A stretch of DNA of 64,000 nt. Origin: Exophiala sp. HKRS030 (taxonomy: Eukaryota > Ascomycota > Eurotiomycetes > Chaetothyriales > Herpotrichiellaceae). The position numbers were made by a program, and so were the translations under genes. Shown here one piece after another: positions 46,905 through 58,812 of the stretch (position 1 is its first letter; the number at the start of each line of letters is the position of its first letter). The DNA lies in the NCBI GenBank assembly GCA_023897205.1, contig JAHWDD010000007.1, positions 3,596,001 through 3,660,000 on the forward strand. The letters are read 5' to 3'. The notes beneath the pieces were generated by a model. That model saw nothing but the letters and a program-made list of their open reading frames with translations. It ran no database searches and was not told the DNA's origin.

Positions 46905-49900
46905 TCAGTGGACAGGCATCACTACATCAAATGCTCCCGTCCCAATATTACCTCTCCTTCCAGCCACGATCCTAGCACTTGGACCGAGCAAAGGATCACT
47001 TTCGCCATACAAAACTGCGTCTCTGAGGAATCCCATAACGGTCTCGAAGCTCATCTTAGCGAGGATACTCCCGCCTTCACGAACCAGACCATGGCGACTG
47101 AAAGGCATATAAGAACCAGACTGCGTCATTGCATCAGCGATCAGATTGAGATGTCGAGCATTCACCGTGATACCGTGACCCTTGAACACACCGTCGATTT
47201 CCTTGATGATGGTCATTCTGGCCGCTTCCACACCATACAGGGCGAGCATTGCATTGACGGAATTCGTGTACATGCTGTGAGGATTGATGATGTGTTGATA
47301 GTCTCGCATGGCCAGAAGATTAACGCCTTCAGTGGTGATGACAGGCTCCTTCAGTGGTTCTTCCATGCCGGTCTTCTCGTTGATAACCTTGGCCGGCTTC
47401 CCGTCGTCTCCGAGCACTTCCTCCATGAATTGTGTGCAGACACCAAGGCCGGGAATGCTCTGGATGAGGGACGCGTGAACGCATTTCTCGAGTATCGGCA
47501 GTAAAAGCAGCTTAGGGGTGTTGGAATCATAGCTCAGGACAATTCTGCAAGCTTTACCTTTGTACTTGGAGAACAGGAACCGCTTAAGATGCGGGTTCTC
47601 TTGTTTCAAGCGATTTTCCTGGGCCTCGGCGTCTGAGTCCTCTGCATCAGACACTTCCGAATCATCGGGATCTTGTTCACGAAGCGTTTGTGGTTGCCTC
47701 GCACCTTTCTTTGATTTTCTTGATCTCGTGCCGTTAGGGGGTTTTTCGGCGTCATCGACATCGTCGTCATCACCATCCACGGCGTCATTGCCGGATTCGT
47801 TGGCGATCTCATTTTCGTCGTCGTCTGGCTCATCAAAAGTGTCTTCTCTTCTCCGCCGTGCGGCGGTGTCCTTTGCATCGTCCGGATCGGCGTCCTCGTC
47901 AATGTCATCCTCCCCACCTTCACGCTCTGTAGTGCCACTGGATTGTATCCTTGCTTCCTCCACAACTCCGACAGAAGCGCCAATCTGAGGGACCGCAGCA
48001 GTCACTTCGGAGAGGGATTGTTCTTTGAGCTTTTTCTTGATTTCGTCTTTGATTTTCTTGTCCAGCATAGGGAGAAATCTTGTTTCAAAGCACCGCTGAA
48101 CGTCACCACGCTTAATGGCATATTCTTCTTCGTACTCGTCCGGATCATATAATTGGATAAAGACATCGTACAACTTTTCGTTGGCACGTTTTTCGCCAGC
48201 GGCTCGTTCTGTGACGCTGAGCTGATCTATTACTTGAGCCAATGATAGTCGACTGATACTTTTCGCAAAACGTTCTCCGCTTGGGATGTCCAGCTCTTCG
48301 ATAGGCTTCAACGACATGGTTGGTGTCATGATTTTTGCGCTAGCTGTCATGACAATCTCTCGAAGACGAGGTATACCAAGAGTGACGTTCTTTGCTGAAT
48401 GACCGGCCAAATGGAACGTATTCAGTGTCATCTGTGTTGACGGCTCTCCGACTGATTGTGCTGCAACGACACCAACGGCTTCACCGGCGTCAACGATGGA
48501 CTTCATGTATTTCAGATCCATGATTGATTGAAAAGTTTTTTTACTGACAATACCAGACGGGTTGGACCTCTTATCGCGAATCATCTTGTCAGCATTCTTT
48601 TTCATATACTGCGTCAGCGATTTCCCAAATGCCTCAGACGTGCTCCCGTAATGACTGGCAGGCGGGAATGCAGTCGTCAATGGATCTTGTACAGGCCCTT
48701 GTTTCAATGATTTCAATATGGCCTTTTGTTCATCGCCGAGACCTTCGTCTTTGATACGGCTAAGAACTTCTTCAGCATTCATCTGGGTCGCGATAGAATG
48801 GTGATTTTCTGCCAAGAAGGAGAACTCCTTCAGATGTCTTTGTTTGGTCACTTCTAGACCATCCTCGCCGTACAGGAATTGGATCACATTGCCATTGGAA
48901 CTTTCACGGACTGATGTATCATACTCTGTTCGCAGTCCTTCCAATCCTTTGACAATACATCTCTGTAGATAACCAGATTTTGATGTCTTGACAGCAGTAT
49001 CGATCAAACCTTCTCTGCCTGACATCGCATGGAAAAAATATTCTTGTGGTTTGATGCCGGTCAAGAAACGACCCGATACATAGCCACCAGCCACAGGATC
49101 GGTTTCGTAGGCACGGAATGATGGTAGAGTCTTGCCGCTCACCATGGTCGGCACCCGTCTACCCTCCAAAACTTGCTGTCCCAAATTGCAAGAAATCAAA
49201 TTGGCGTTCACGTTTGATCCTTTTGCACCTGACAATGTCATTGCTTGCATCTGGTTTCTGGGAAATGGTTTTCGAAGCCCTCCAGGGAGACAGAACTTCG
49301 ACACTGCATCTGTGATAGATTTGACTTTTGATTTATATAATTGATCCAGACCATTCAGCTGATCATCATTCCGTAAGACATTCTCGAGGCGTGCCAGCAA
49401 TTCAGGGTTTTCTTGGTCAGCAATATCGGTCTTGAGAGTCACATACTCTGCGGACACCTCGAGGCCCATTTTCGGGGCTTTGTCGAGTTCCTGTCTTCTG
49501 AGCTTATCTCCTTCTGGAGTGAGATACAGATCATCCATGCCACAAGACCAGGCACGCTCGTTGAGGAAACGGGTGAGCAATCGGCCAAGAATACTCAACA
49601 GCTTGCCCGCCGTAATATGCCCGTAAACTTCATAGATCGAATGGATCAGACCTCCAGCACTAGGACCAAGCTGATTCTTATCGAGAATGCCACAGAGATG
49701 TTCCCCATCTTTGAAGATCACAACCTGTTCGGTATCGCGAAATGTGGTATTCGTACTTGTAACATCCCACCTGGCTGAATCCTTCGACGTGGTCTCGGCC
49801 CACTGTTCCGAAGAGGTAGAAGATTTACTGGTCAAATTCAAGCCTCGGAAACGGTCTGGGGTGATGTTCTTCAGTACAGTAGAGATGATTTGTTTGCCTG

Positions 49901-52185
49901 TCCAGAGCATCTTCGGCTTCAACACCGCCGGTTCCACCAAGTGAATTTTTTCGAAGACTGTATTGTAGTCCTCGGGTCGAAGACAACTGTACAGTAATTG
50001 TTGGTACTGCTCACGGTCGAAAAAGGTGTCTCTGCTTGTAAATTGGACACCCATCGAGATATGATCCTGAATCAGACCACGCAGCGGCTTACCAGCTGTG
50101 GCTGAAAGATATTGGTGATCAGTATCAGCGATTTGAAGTGCTTCTGTCCGTGCAAGTTCATTTTGAGGAAAGTGCAAGTTCATTTCGTCGCCATCAAAAT
50201 CAGCGTTGTATGTATTGCAATTCGCATAATGCATACGAATAGTCTTTTGATTCGTGAGAACGCGCGCCCGATGTCCCATCATAGAAGGCTTATGCAGTGT
50301 TGGTTGTCGATTCATGACCACAACATCTCCGGTTTGCAGATGACGATACACTTTTTTGCCATTGTCGCCTTTTGAGCCAGGAATTGTGGAAGTCAACAAC
50401 TGCTTCGCCAAAGCCCTTCTTTGGTCGATGTTCTTACGCTTTAGGCTCAATACCATCCCGTTCTCATTCTCGATGGCAGCTGCTCCCGGATATTTGTCCA
50501 TTCCATTGATGACAGCTCTACTGAGTTCTTCGAAGTTATGACTCGTCACAGGCTCTGGGTACGTCAATCTCTTGGCAAACACCAATGGAACTCCGATTTC
50601 GTTGGTTTCAATATTAGGATCAGGTGAAATGACACTTCGGGCTGCAAAATTCACCCGCTTGCCCATCATATGCATCCTGAATAGCCCTTCTTTCTTCTCC
50701 AGAACCTGTTTGATACCTTGATCTGAAGGTTTTCCCGATGTAGGAGGAGGGGTATCAATAAGTCCATTAACTGCTTCTTGTAGCACGATTGATGCTTGAA
50801 TGCTTTCATTCAGACTTCGTGGCCTGACTGATGGATCACTTTTGGCCCTCTTCATATCTCGTAGAATATGTCGTACATCATTGGCGGCAGTAATGATTTT
50901 GTTCAGCACAGAGTTTGCTTGCGCCTCTAACATTGCATTCGGACCCTGCCGCGCCAACGGTCGGAATCTATTCGGTGGAACCAGGACGGCCGTAATGAAG
51001 AACATATCAGGGGAAACAGGTGCGTGGCTGCGGCCAGGCTGAGAGCTATACATCAAGCTGAGAATTTCTTGTTCACGGTCGAACAGGAGCGTCAACGCCG
51101 CATGGACTTCACTTGGAGTCATGTATGACTGAACATCATCTTCATTCTCGACTTCGGCATTTTTTGATTCGGCGGCAGTTTCGAGGGCGTTTCGTGTCGC
51201 AATTTCTTCTTCTGCACCATGCGGATCTGTATCTGGCCGGTCCACGTCTACCATGGGAACATCCTCATCATGAGTCCCGTTCGTAAGTGGCTTCTTCGTC
51301 GACGTTCTTTGCTCTCTCTCGGATTGTAGGAAAATCAAAGGATTTGGAGCCTTCAATCCCATAATTCGCATCGCCTCCTTCTGTACCGGCGGAAGTGGCT
51401 TTTTGAAGATCTTGACTGCTCGGTCTTTGCGATAGGTGATGCTAGCACCTCTGCAGTTCGCACATTTTCTTATGAGGGGAATTTCTTTGAGTACTTCGGC
51501 GATGACAGCTTTGCGAGCAGCGATTGCCACGGGGTTCCGTACTAGAGCCAACTTATCGACAGTACCCTTCTTGAGTGCCCTCCTAATCGCTTTGTTCGTG
51601 GCTCTTGTTCTTCTGTCGATCAGATCTTCTATATCCTCTTCCTCCTCTTCTACCTCCGCCACATCCTCCACGATGTCCCTCTTTATTTGTTTTGTGCGTC
51701 TCGTACCAAGTTGCATAGACCTTATAGCCTGATATTCCTCAACGAGACCATGCTGGAGCAGACGAAGTGAGCAAGCAGACTGGTTGATGAAATTGGGAGT
51801 AGCTTTGAAGCGATGGCAATATGCACATTTTGCGCGGAGGAGTCGAAGTGTCGAATCGATATATTGATGGTGGTAACAAGGTACAGGCAGCTCAATGTGG
51901 CCGCAATGTCCCGTGCAATGAATCGAATTCATGCGACATGTTGTGCAACTACAATGTCAGTACTAGCCACGCCACGCATATAAGAATGGCTCACTTGGCA
52001 TCTAGAGCGGCTATGGCTCCTAGAGAGAGATCGTGCACACCGCCAGGCACAGGTTCAAACAGAGAGTCTAATGCTGGAGTAACGTGAATCTGCTTGACTG
52101 AAATTCGTCGGATCTCGTTGGACTCAAGGCGAGAGAATGACAATCCTGCTGTTGCAGAGGCGATGGGTTTGGTGTATCCCGCCAT
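46905..52185 (-). CDS. RPA190: RNA polymerase I largest subunit A190
   Basis: Exons 51995-52185 and 46905-51948 are joined by a 46-base intron (GTGAGC...TGTAG), giving 1744 residues. The N-terminal zinc site is rebuilt across the junction: CTTCRMNSIHC with GHCGHIELP (Cys65, Cys68, Cys75, His78). The catalytic loop NADFDGDEMN lies at 645-654 and supplies the three Mg-binding aspartates. Bridge-helix and trigger-loop sequence is clear (GRFLTGIKPQEYFFHAMSGR, AAQSVGEPSTQMTLNTFH). A long Asp/Glu-rich insert (coding 47,600-47,960) sits in the jaw, where Pol I carries its acidic expander. The enzyme makes the 35S/45S rRNA precursor in the nucleolus. The frame is uninterrupted for 5 kb, so this stretch has no apparent indels. 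Confidence 0.98.
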
Positions 52186-53532
52186 TGCGCAATAGGGCCA
52201 TCAGCGAGCCAGACTGGCGGTCGCAAGATTTGGCGGTTCCCAACTTGAATCGTTTTATGTAGAATTTCTTCTCACGACGATGAACCGAGCCTTGCGGGGG
52301 AATTTGGTCAAAGGAACTTTTTTTTTGGAGATTTTTTGGAAGCGCCGGCTAAGGCCAAACATTTGTCCGACCGCAGCCTCTACGAGTCCCCAGTGGTACC
52401 CGTAGCCCCACAGCTACTGACGAGCAGACTGACTGCTCTAGTATTCTGTGGAGATAAAAACCTCTAGCGCAGTTACCTTCAGCCGATATTTTTTCAAGGA
52501 AGGTGCAACCCGAGTCAGGCTGTTGCTGCTCCTTCCTGGCCAGGCGCCGGCATGGATGGTGATAGCATTGAATATCCTAATATACTTCGTAGATCACAAT
52601 CCTCCTTGGTGAGCTCAACTGCCCAGACCTTATTGCATCAACCATATCACATTTTCCCCATCCCTCTTCTAGAGCGTTTGGCGAATGCTGCAAACGATCA
52701 ATGTCAAGCCATTGGCCAGTGGCAAGACCCAGACTTTTAGTCCCCAAAGCCCATTAGCCCTGTCTATCGGGGACTGTGCTCGTGTGAAGCCGTAAAACGC
52801 CACCAAGCTGACTGGCGCTCAATCAAGCTCCTCGCTGCAAGCATGGGTGCATTGTGCCTTGCAGCGTTCTGATTTTGGTGCAACTCTGAAACGCGCCCCC
52901 GATTTCTCAACGGAAACTTCCTTGGGCTTGAGATTTCCTTTCCCCATCCACGGGGCATGGACATGGTGTAGGATATGTAAATTATGATTTCAATCACTTT
53001 AGGTTCTCGGTATCTATTCAATGTGAACCAGGAGCCTGGACTCCTGGAATGAGCGAAGCATGATTGATTGTAAGTACCCAGTGAAACCTTCGCGATGTGA
53101 TCGATGCAGCACGCGTTCCCGACCAACATCTCCTGAGTCCTGAGTCTTCCCCAGGCTAGCCAGAAACTAGTATACAAAAAGATGCTAAGGAGCTCGGCTG
53201 GCCGATTCCGTACGGAGTACCTCCGTCTTTCACAATCCAATTTTCCCACGGGCTCGTGTTGAGGACTAGATTGCCGCGTTCTCGCTCAACAGGTTCCCAC
53301 TTGAATGCTAACATGGCACAAGCGAGAGAACCCTGCGAAAAAACACGGCTCGCAGACATCTCCTGAACCCTGCGGTTTCATTGTTCTCTGTGCTATTCGT
53401 GCCCTTCGATCTTGTCGGCCCCATCTCATAACACAGGTCCATGTCCTCATTCGAGCCCACTATTGTATATCCTTCCATCATTCCAGGCCGAGCCATGCCA
53501 CTCAACCTCTCAATGTCTACCAATCCAGCAGG
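52186..53532. other. divergent intergenic
   Basis: 1.35 kb with the RPA190 promoter on one side and the fasciclin promoter on the other. A T-run lies at 52,319. A 161-codon minus-strand frame here begins only with GTG and was not accepted. Confidence 0.45.
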
Positions 53533-55115
53533 ATGCTACTCTGCGTGGTATCGTATATCGCTCTGATACTGGTGGTTAGCTGTCTCGCTGCCGACCAGGA
53601 TATTCTAACTATCCTTAAACAACAGAAGAACACTTCATCCTTCGTGACCATTCTTGAACAGTATCCCGAGGTGGTAGACATTCTCAACCAGGGCGTGTTC
53701 AGTGGTATGAGTTACCTCTTCAACCCTCTCCAAGTTTTTATACTGACGTGAATAGTCCTCGTGCCCAATGATGCTGCGCTGGATTTGTTCGCGACGGAAA
53801 ATCCTGCACTCAGCAACAGCGAAGACTTGCTTGCCGTCCTGCAGTACCACATTGCAAATGGCACACACCCATCTGCGACGTTCGGCCTCCAGCCTCTCTT
53901 TGTTCCGACTCTCCTGAACAATCCGAACTTCAGCAATGTGACGGGAGGCCAAGTCGTGGAGATGGCAATTGTGAATGATTCTCCAACTATCATTAGTGGG
54001 GTTAAGGCCGAATCGCATGTTCTCGAGCCTGTTTGTATCCAGAAAATCAGTGGGAAGGAGGCTTTGCTGAAAGATTACAGGATATATTTTACCAAGGAGG
54101 CTTGATTCATATTCTGGATTCAGTCTTAACAATCCCAATTTCGTTCCCGGCCACCATCACCAAGTCCGGTCTGAATAATCTCGTCGCACTATTGAACAAG
54201 GGAGGTTGGCTTGACCCCAGCAGCCCTGCCATAGGGATCGTCAATGATTTGGCGGACCTTACCATGCAAGTCAGCTCTCTACTGATGACCAACGTCCTCT
54301 AACTTGTGGTTGATAGCTTCGGACCAAACGATCCTGCATTTGGTGCAACTTTTGAGGGCTGGGTTGGTCTTTCCGAGGATGATTTGCTTTCTATCTTCAA
54401 ATATAGCATTTCCCAAGGCCCCGTACTATATTCTTCGGGTTTCGAGAATGGCACCAAGATTCCCACACTACAACAATTGTCAGCGACACTGACTGAGACC
54501 AATAATGGAACTTTCCATATTGACGCCGCGCTTATCACTGCAAAGGACTACCTGACGTCAAATGGTGTCCTCCATGTGTTGGACAGGTAGGCCGATGTCC
54601 TGGCGGCGACAAAACTCAAAGAAGCTAATTGGCATAGCCCCCTCAATCCCAATACTACGAATGAGAGACCGGTCATTACTCCAATCAGCTCTCCCGGCTC
54701 AAAATCAAGTGGGCTTAGTGCCGCTGCAGGTGCGGGAATTGGGATAGCCATTGGTGCCATCCTGCTTGGAGGAGCTCTGATTATTGCACTCTACATCCGT
54801 ACGAAGCGCCGTCGCAGGATGCAGGGTTATTCTGGTGCGCGACGTGGCCATAGCAGGCTCGATGGTGAATCTAGGGAACGTGTTGTTATCAATTCAGATT
54901 CGAATGGTGATCCTCCGCCGACCTACGAACTTGACACAAAGTCTACTAGGCCTGGTAGGCCGGTAGCTACGACTACTCATGTCATCGAGGTACAGAACAA
55001 CCCTCCAAAGCCACCGTCTCCATTGGAGATTGATGGTACTGAAACAAGTCGTATCAGCATCAGCATCCAAGGTAATCCGCCGAGACATCTTGGATTCCAA
55101 GCCAAATACGATTGA
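53533..55115 (+). CDS. membrane-anchored fasciclin (FAS1) domain protein
   Basis: Five exons (53533-53704, 53756-54030, 54081-54265, 54317-54586, 54638-55115) give 459 residues. A signal peptide covers residues 1-20 (MLLCVVSYIALILVVSCLA). Two FAS1 domains follow. The first has VLVPNDAALDLFA and GGLIHILDSVLTIP. The second has LTIFGPNDPAFGATFEGW and SNGVLHVLD. A transmembrane helix lies at about 327-353, then RTKRRRRM and a cytosolic Pro/Ser-rich tail. Intron 3 (54266-54316) is a GC-AG intron: GCAAGT donor, CTAAC branch, GATAG acceptor. Only this choice keeps the conserved motif in frame. FAS1 proteins mediate cell-surface adhesion. Several Asn-X-Thr/Ser sites suggest N-glycosylation of the outer part. 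Confidence 0.9.
54266..54316 (+). other. GC-AG intron in the fasciclin gene
   Basis: The donor is GCAAGT rather than GTAAGT, the classic GC-AG form with otherwise perfect consensus. The nearest GT (54270) followed by any AG puts the second FAS1 domain out of frame. Confidence 0.8.
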
Positions 55116-55561
55116 TTCTTGGGCGCATTCAGCTTGATAAGCTATTTCACGACTTGATACGCTAAAAAAGGGTTGGTGTTTGGGAAGCAGGAAAATAGCG
55201 GATATCTATCATCTATCACTCTAGGCGTGTATTGCTGGCAGGATACTAGTGAATCGATTTCACTCCTTCAAACTCTTGTTCTTGTCTCAATTGTTGACCA
55301 CAACAAGCCTCCTTAACAAATCTCGTTGGCCACTTCCAGGAATACCTCACCCTGATCAGAATTCTCAACTCTTGCATGCTCGGAGGTTGATGAGCAGCAT
55401 CGGATATTAAAGGTCTGACAATAATGTCTTCTCTGGATGTCTTCCAACGTTCCAGCACCTCCGCGGCTCACATTCATCTCTACCCATTTCCACTTTCGAG
55501 AAGAAGCGCGCAGCACCAACCGACAGACTGCACAGCGTGCTTCTCTGTTTGTAGACCGATT
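55116..55561. other. convergent 3' intergenic
   Basis: 446 bases between the fasciclin and arsH stop codons. No supported gene. Confidence 0.45.
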
Positions 55562-56649
55562 CTACTCCCTGAGAGGTTCGCGCTCGCTAAATCTATCGCC
55601 GAACAGACCATAGTGAGTTCGCATGACCAGTGAATACTTCACGAACTCCTCTGCACAATCCACAAGACGATCTCTATTCGAGCATGGCATCAATCTTGAG
55701 CCTCCCTCGACATCCGCGCTGTCTGTGAACATGGTGTATGCTTGCGGAAGGGATGATTGGTTTGGTATAGCAAACATGCGCATCCACCGACCCAATATCC
55801 TGAGGCTGTTGACCGTGTTAAACGATTGGGATCCTCCAGAGACCATCGCGATACCTAAGGTCCGACCCTGAGTTGGTCGAACGGACCCGGTGCTCAACGG
55901 GATCCAGTCGATCTGGTTTTTGAAGACTGCCGTCAAATTTCCATGCTGTTCAGGAGAAACCCAGAAATGACCATCACTCCATCGGCTAAGCTCTCGCAGT
56001 TCCTGCACCTTTGGATGATCATGCTGCTCGTCGTCCTTGACTGGAAGACCCGCAGGATCATACACTCGTACGTCGCAACCTAGACGCCAGAGGATACGCG
56101 CAATCTCGAAAGCAAGGAGTTTTGAATATGACCTATTGGTAACCATTAGAAATTTTCAAACGACCTTCCATCCTGGAGCGCTCACCTCTTTCGAAGACTT
56201 CCATAAAGGATCAGAACCTTTAACCTTGATCCAGTCTTGATCAAATCGTCGTATGCCATTTCCGTCACCGTGGCGAGCTCGAGCTTGCTGATCCAATCAC
56301 TCTGCATTACCTCTTCTGACAGCAGAAAAGGTCTGTATTTCGTCCGCAACGTAGAGTCGTCTTCTGATGCTAAAGGTGCCAGTGACTTGAATGCAAAGGC
56401 AGGTTTCCGAATCGGTGGCTCCACGAACCGCATGACAGAAGTGTTGTTGAGGTCGCCGTTGATACTTCGTCGTCTGCTTGCATCCTTGCTCGTGATCAGC
56501 GGAGTATCTGTAGGACTATCAAGAATTCCGTTACGAGCGTCGATCGCCATTTGAACAGGTGTAGATATTCGCTGCGAAGAAGAAAGATGTCGTGGATGAG
56601 TTGATAGCCCGAGTTTGAATACCTTGCTTGAGCGCAAGCTGTGTATCAT
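55562..56649 (-). CDS. arsH: ArsH: NADPH-dependent FMN reductase of arsenic resistance
   Basis: Exons 56186-56649 and 55562-56132 are joined by a 53-base intron (GTGAGC...AATAG), giving 344 residues. The flavodoxin-like core starts VLILYGSLRKRSYSK (about 145-158, FMN phosphate loop). It then shows the ArsH signatures HPKVQELRELSRWSDGHFW, NQIDWIPLSTGSVRPTQGR and VSGGSQSFNTVNSLRILGRW. ArsH oxidises trivalent methylarsenite to the much less toxic pentavalent form and reduces quinones or metals. The gene sits next to arsM. From ATG 56649 the first 33 residues are basic and lack Asp/Glu, resembling a mitochondrial presequence. An in-frame ATG at 56550 in a better context (CAAATGGCG) would remove it. 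Identity is firm; the start is open. Confidence 0.95.
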
Positions 56650-56932
56650 TATCAAGCACAGAAATCTAAGGATATGCAAGCATCGCTCTAAGTAGTTCTA
56701 AACAAGATGAGACACGGAGAGGCAACGTCAGAGAAACGGGCTACTTTGTTCGACCAGGGATGCAAGAGATCCAGGGGGAAAGTCGGAGGATCGCCACTTA
56801 GTCACTGACAGATCTTGATTGGCTCGCCAGATTCTGAAAATTTCTCGACACACGAGTCAGGTACGGTTCTGGAAGTCTTTCATTACGCCAATCCCATCTT
56901 GCGTTGATTGTCCTTATAAAAGCCTACATGAT
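56650..56932. other. arsH upstream / arsM downstream region
   Basis: 283 bases holding the arsH promoter and the arsM terminator. It contains a TTAGTCA word, listed separately. Confidence 0.5.
56798..56804. promoter_or_regulatory. AP-1/Yap-like site TTAGTCA upstream of arsH
   Basis: TTAGTCA (TGACTAA on the coding strand of arsH) lies about 150 bp upstream of the arsH ATG. It is a known binding word for fungal AP-1-like bZIP proteins such as Pap1/Yap1. A 7-mer arises by chance every several kb, and I did not find a match upstream of arsM. Confidence 0.3.
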
Positions 56933-58077
56933 TTACTGCTTGCTTTTAAATTCATATGAGTAGTCCTCACGGTTTGATTGCGTAGATTTTGTAGGCTCCT
57001 GCAACCTCATTAGTGTGACTTGAACCCTAGTTTGAGGATTGGCCGCCAATCTCCACATACCCGCCAGAACATTGAAATCCAGTCCGGAGACTTTGCCGTC
57101 AGCATCTAGTCCTGGATCTGCACTACCACAGCATGGTTTGACACAACACTCTGGTGCTTCTTCAAGTCCGCTGGCGTTGGAGGAATAAATGTTGAGATCA
57201 CTCTTGGAATCCACAATCAAGATGTCTAACCAGTATAGTTCCACGTCAGCAAGTTGCAGTGGAAAAGTGGCAGGGAAATCGGGGAGCAATCACCTCGAAA
57301 CCCAGCTTCCTGGAGATACCGTTCATAGTCGCTGACCAGGCTGGCGCCAGCAATGCATCCTACATACAAAGCCATGCTATTTTTGAGCTCTGGCGAGAGA
57401 TCCTTTTTCGCCAGCGTATCGCTGATAGCCACACGGCCACCGGATTTCAAAAGCCTGAACATCTCGTTGAAAACCAGTTGCTTTTCTGTTTCAGGGACTA
57501 GGTTCACAACGCAATTGCTGATGATGCAGTCAGCCGTTTCATCAGGAAGAGCGATCTCAGTGATGAGGGACTCGACGAAGGAGACATTTGTCGCTCCGGT
57601 CTTGACTTTGTTGGCTTCGGCTCTCTTGAGCATATCCTTTCGTTAATCCTAGTCAGCTTCTGCGCAGATAGATTAGGTGTAAGGTTGTGAGTGTCTACAG
57701 ACTTTGTTCATATCGATGCCAATGGCCTTGCCTTGTATACCGACTTTTCTGGCTGCAAGGAACACATCAAGACCTGCACCACTTCCGAGGTCGATTACAG
57801 TTTCACCCTGTATCTCTAATGGATTAACTCAGAGCCAAACGAGGACTGGAGAACAAGACAAAGCGACGAGATTATTGAGTCATACCTCTTTCAAATTGGC
57901 CAAAACCAATGGATTCCCACAGCTGAGACCGAGGTTGGCATCATGAGGAATGCTCTCAAGTTCCTCGCTGCTGTATCCGAATGCAGTGGCGACATTGCGT
58001 GCATATTCTGGGTTGTCGTTCTTGGCAGCTGACCCGTATCGTTCTTGCACGGATGCATAGATTTTGGAGTTGTCCAT
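56933..58077 (-). CDS. arsM: arsenite S-adenosylmethionine methyltransferase ArsM/AS3MT
   Basis: Four exons (57886-58077, 57703-57807, 57294-57636, 56933-57225) give 310 residues. The SAM motif I is DLGSGAGLD at 70-78. The three arsenic-binding cysteines of the family are present: Cys53 (LGLSCGNP), Cys141 (NCVVNLVPE) and Cys193 (YVGCIAGA). The following [17 protein letters not shown] is also typical. A Cys-rich ECCVKPCCG sits at 239-247, as in many microbial ArsM proteins. The enzyme transfers methyl groups from SAM to arsenite in the cytosol, producing methyl- and dimethylarsenicals. Its neighbour arsH would detoxify the trivalent monomethyl product. Introns are ordinary except for a GTCTGT donor in intron 2. 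No frameshift. Confident identification. Confidence 0.95.
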
Positions 58078-58812
58078 TTCGAGAGTATATCTGTAGAAGG
58101 TGCTCTCGGCTAAGACGCGGTCTTTCGTAGTTGTGATGGATTACGACGTTTGCTCTCCTGGGTTATACTTTGAAACAAATACAAAGAGAGTTGCTAGAAA
58201 AATGAAGACAGCTGCAGTCATGCATTTATATATTAATGATTTTTGTGTCATCTTAATGGGTAGGCGATGTGAGAAAGGCTCGTGTGCAGAACGAAGGACC
58301 TGAAGACGGCGGCATGAGACTGCGAGTACAGGCGTCGTATCGATTGGTCAATGGCATGTCACTGTTGGCCACAGAGCCTTTGGAAGTGTAATAGATCCAT
58401 CCACATACCTATCACTAGATACGCAGTAGGTGATCAACCCAAGCTGTGTGGCGCTGGTAGATTATGTGGCATATAGAAGTAGTTAGAAAGTGGCATGTCA
58501 CCATAGCCAAGAAGTATGTCACCGCGCAGGGATCAAACATGCTGACGAATAAAGTATTCACAGGGTTCCAAACGCTGGCTACCTCAGCGCAACAGCCGAA
58601 ATATCAAGGCAAATCACAAAACGATGGCATCCTTAGAAAGCTGCTTGAACGAGGTTGCAAAGTCATGCATTGACTATTCTGGCGTCGGAATCTGGCAAAC
58701 CGTCCAATAGTAAGGATGAAGTCGCTCACAGACGGTCGTCAGCTGTGTCGGATAATACCACACCGTCCAATCCGATCCGCAATTCCCGGGGGCTGGGCAC
58801 TATCTGTTGACA
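58078..58812. other. arsM promoter region
   Basis: 735 bases between arsM and the bZIP gene, upstream of arsM. AT-rich near 58,225. No gene and no convincing bZIP palindrome seen. Confidence 0.45.

Noticed and set aside
52764..53249. 161-codon minus-strand open frame
   Set aside because: It starts with GTG, has no recognisable domain and lies in the promoter DNA between RPA190 and the fasciclin gene.
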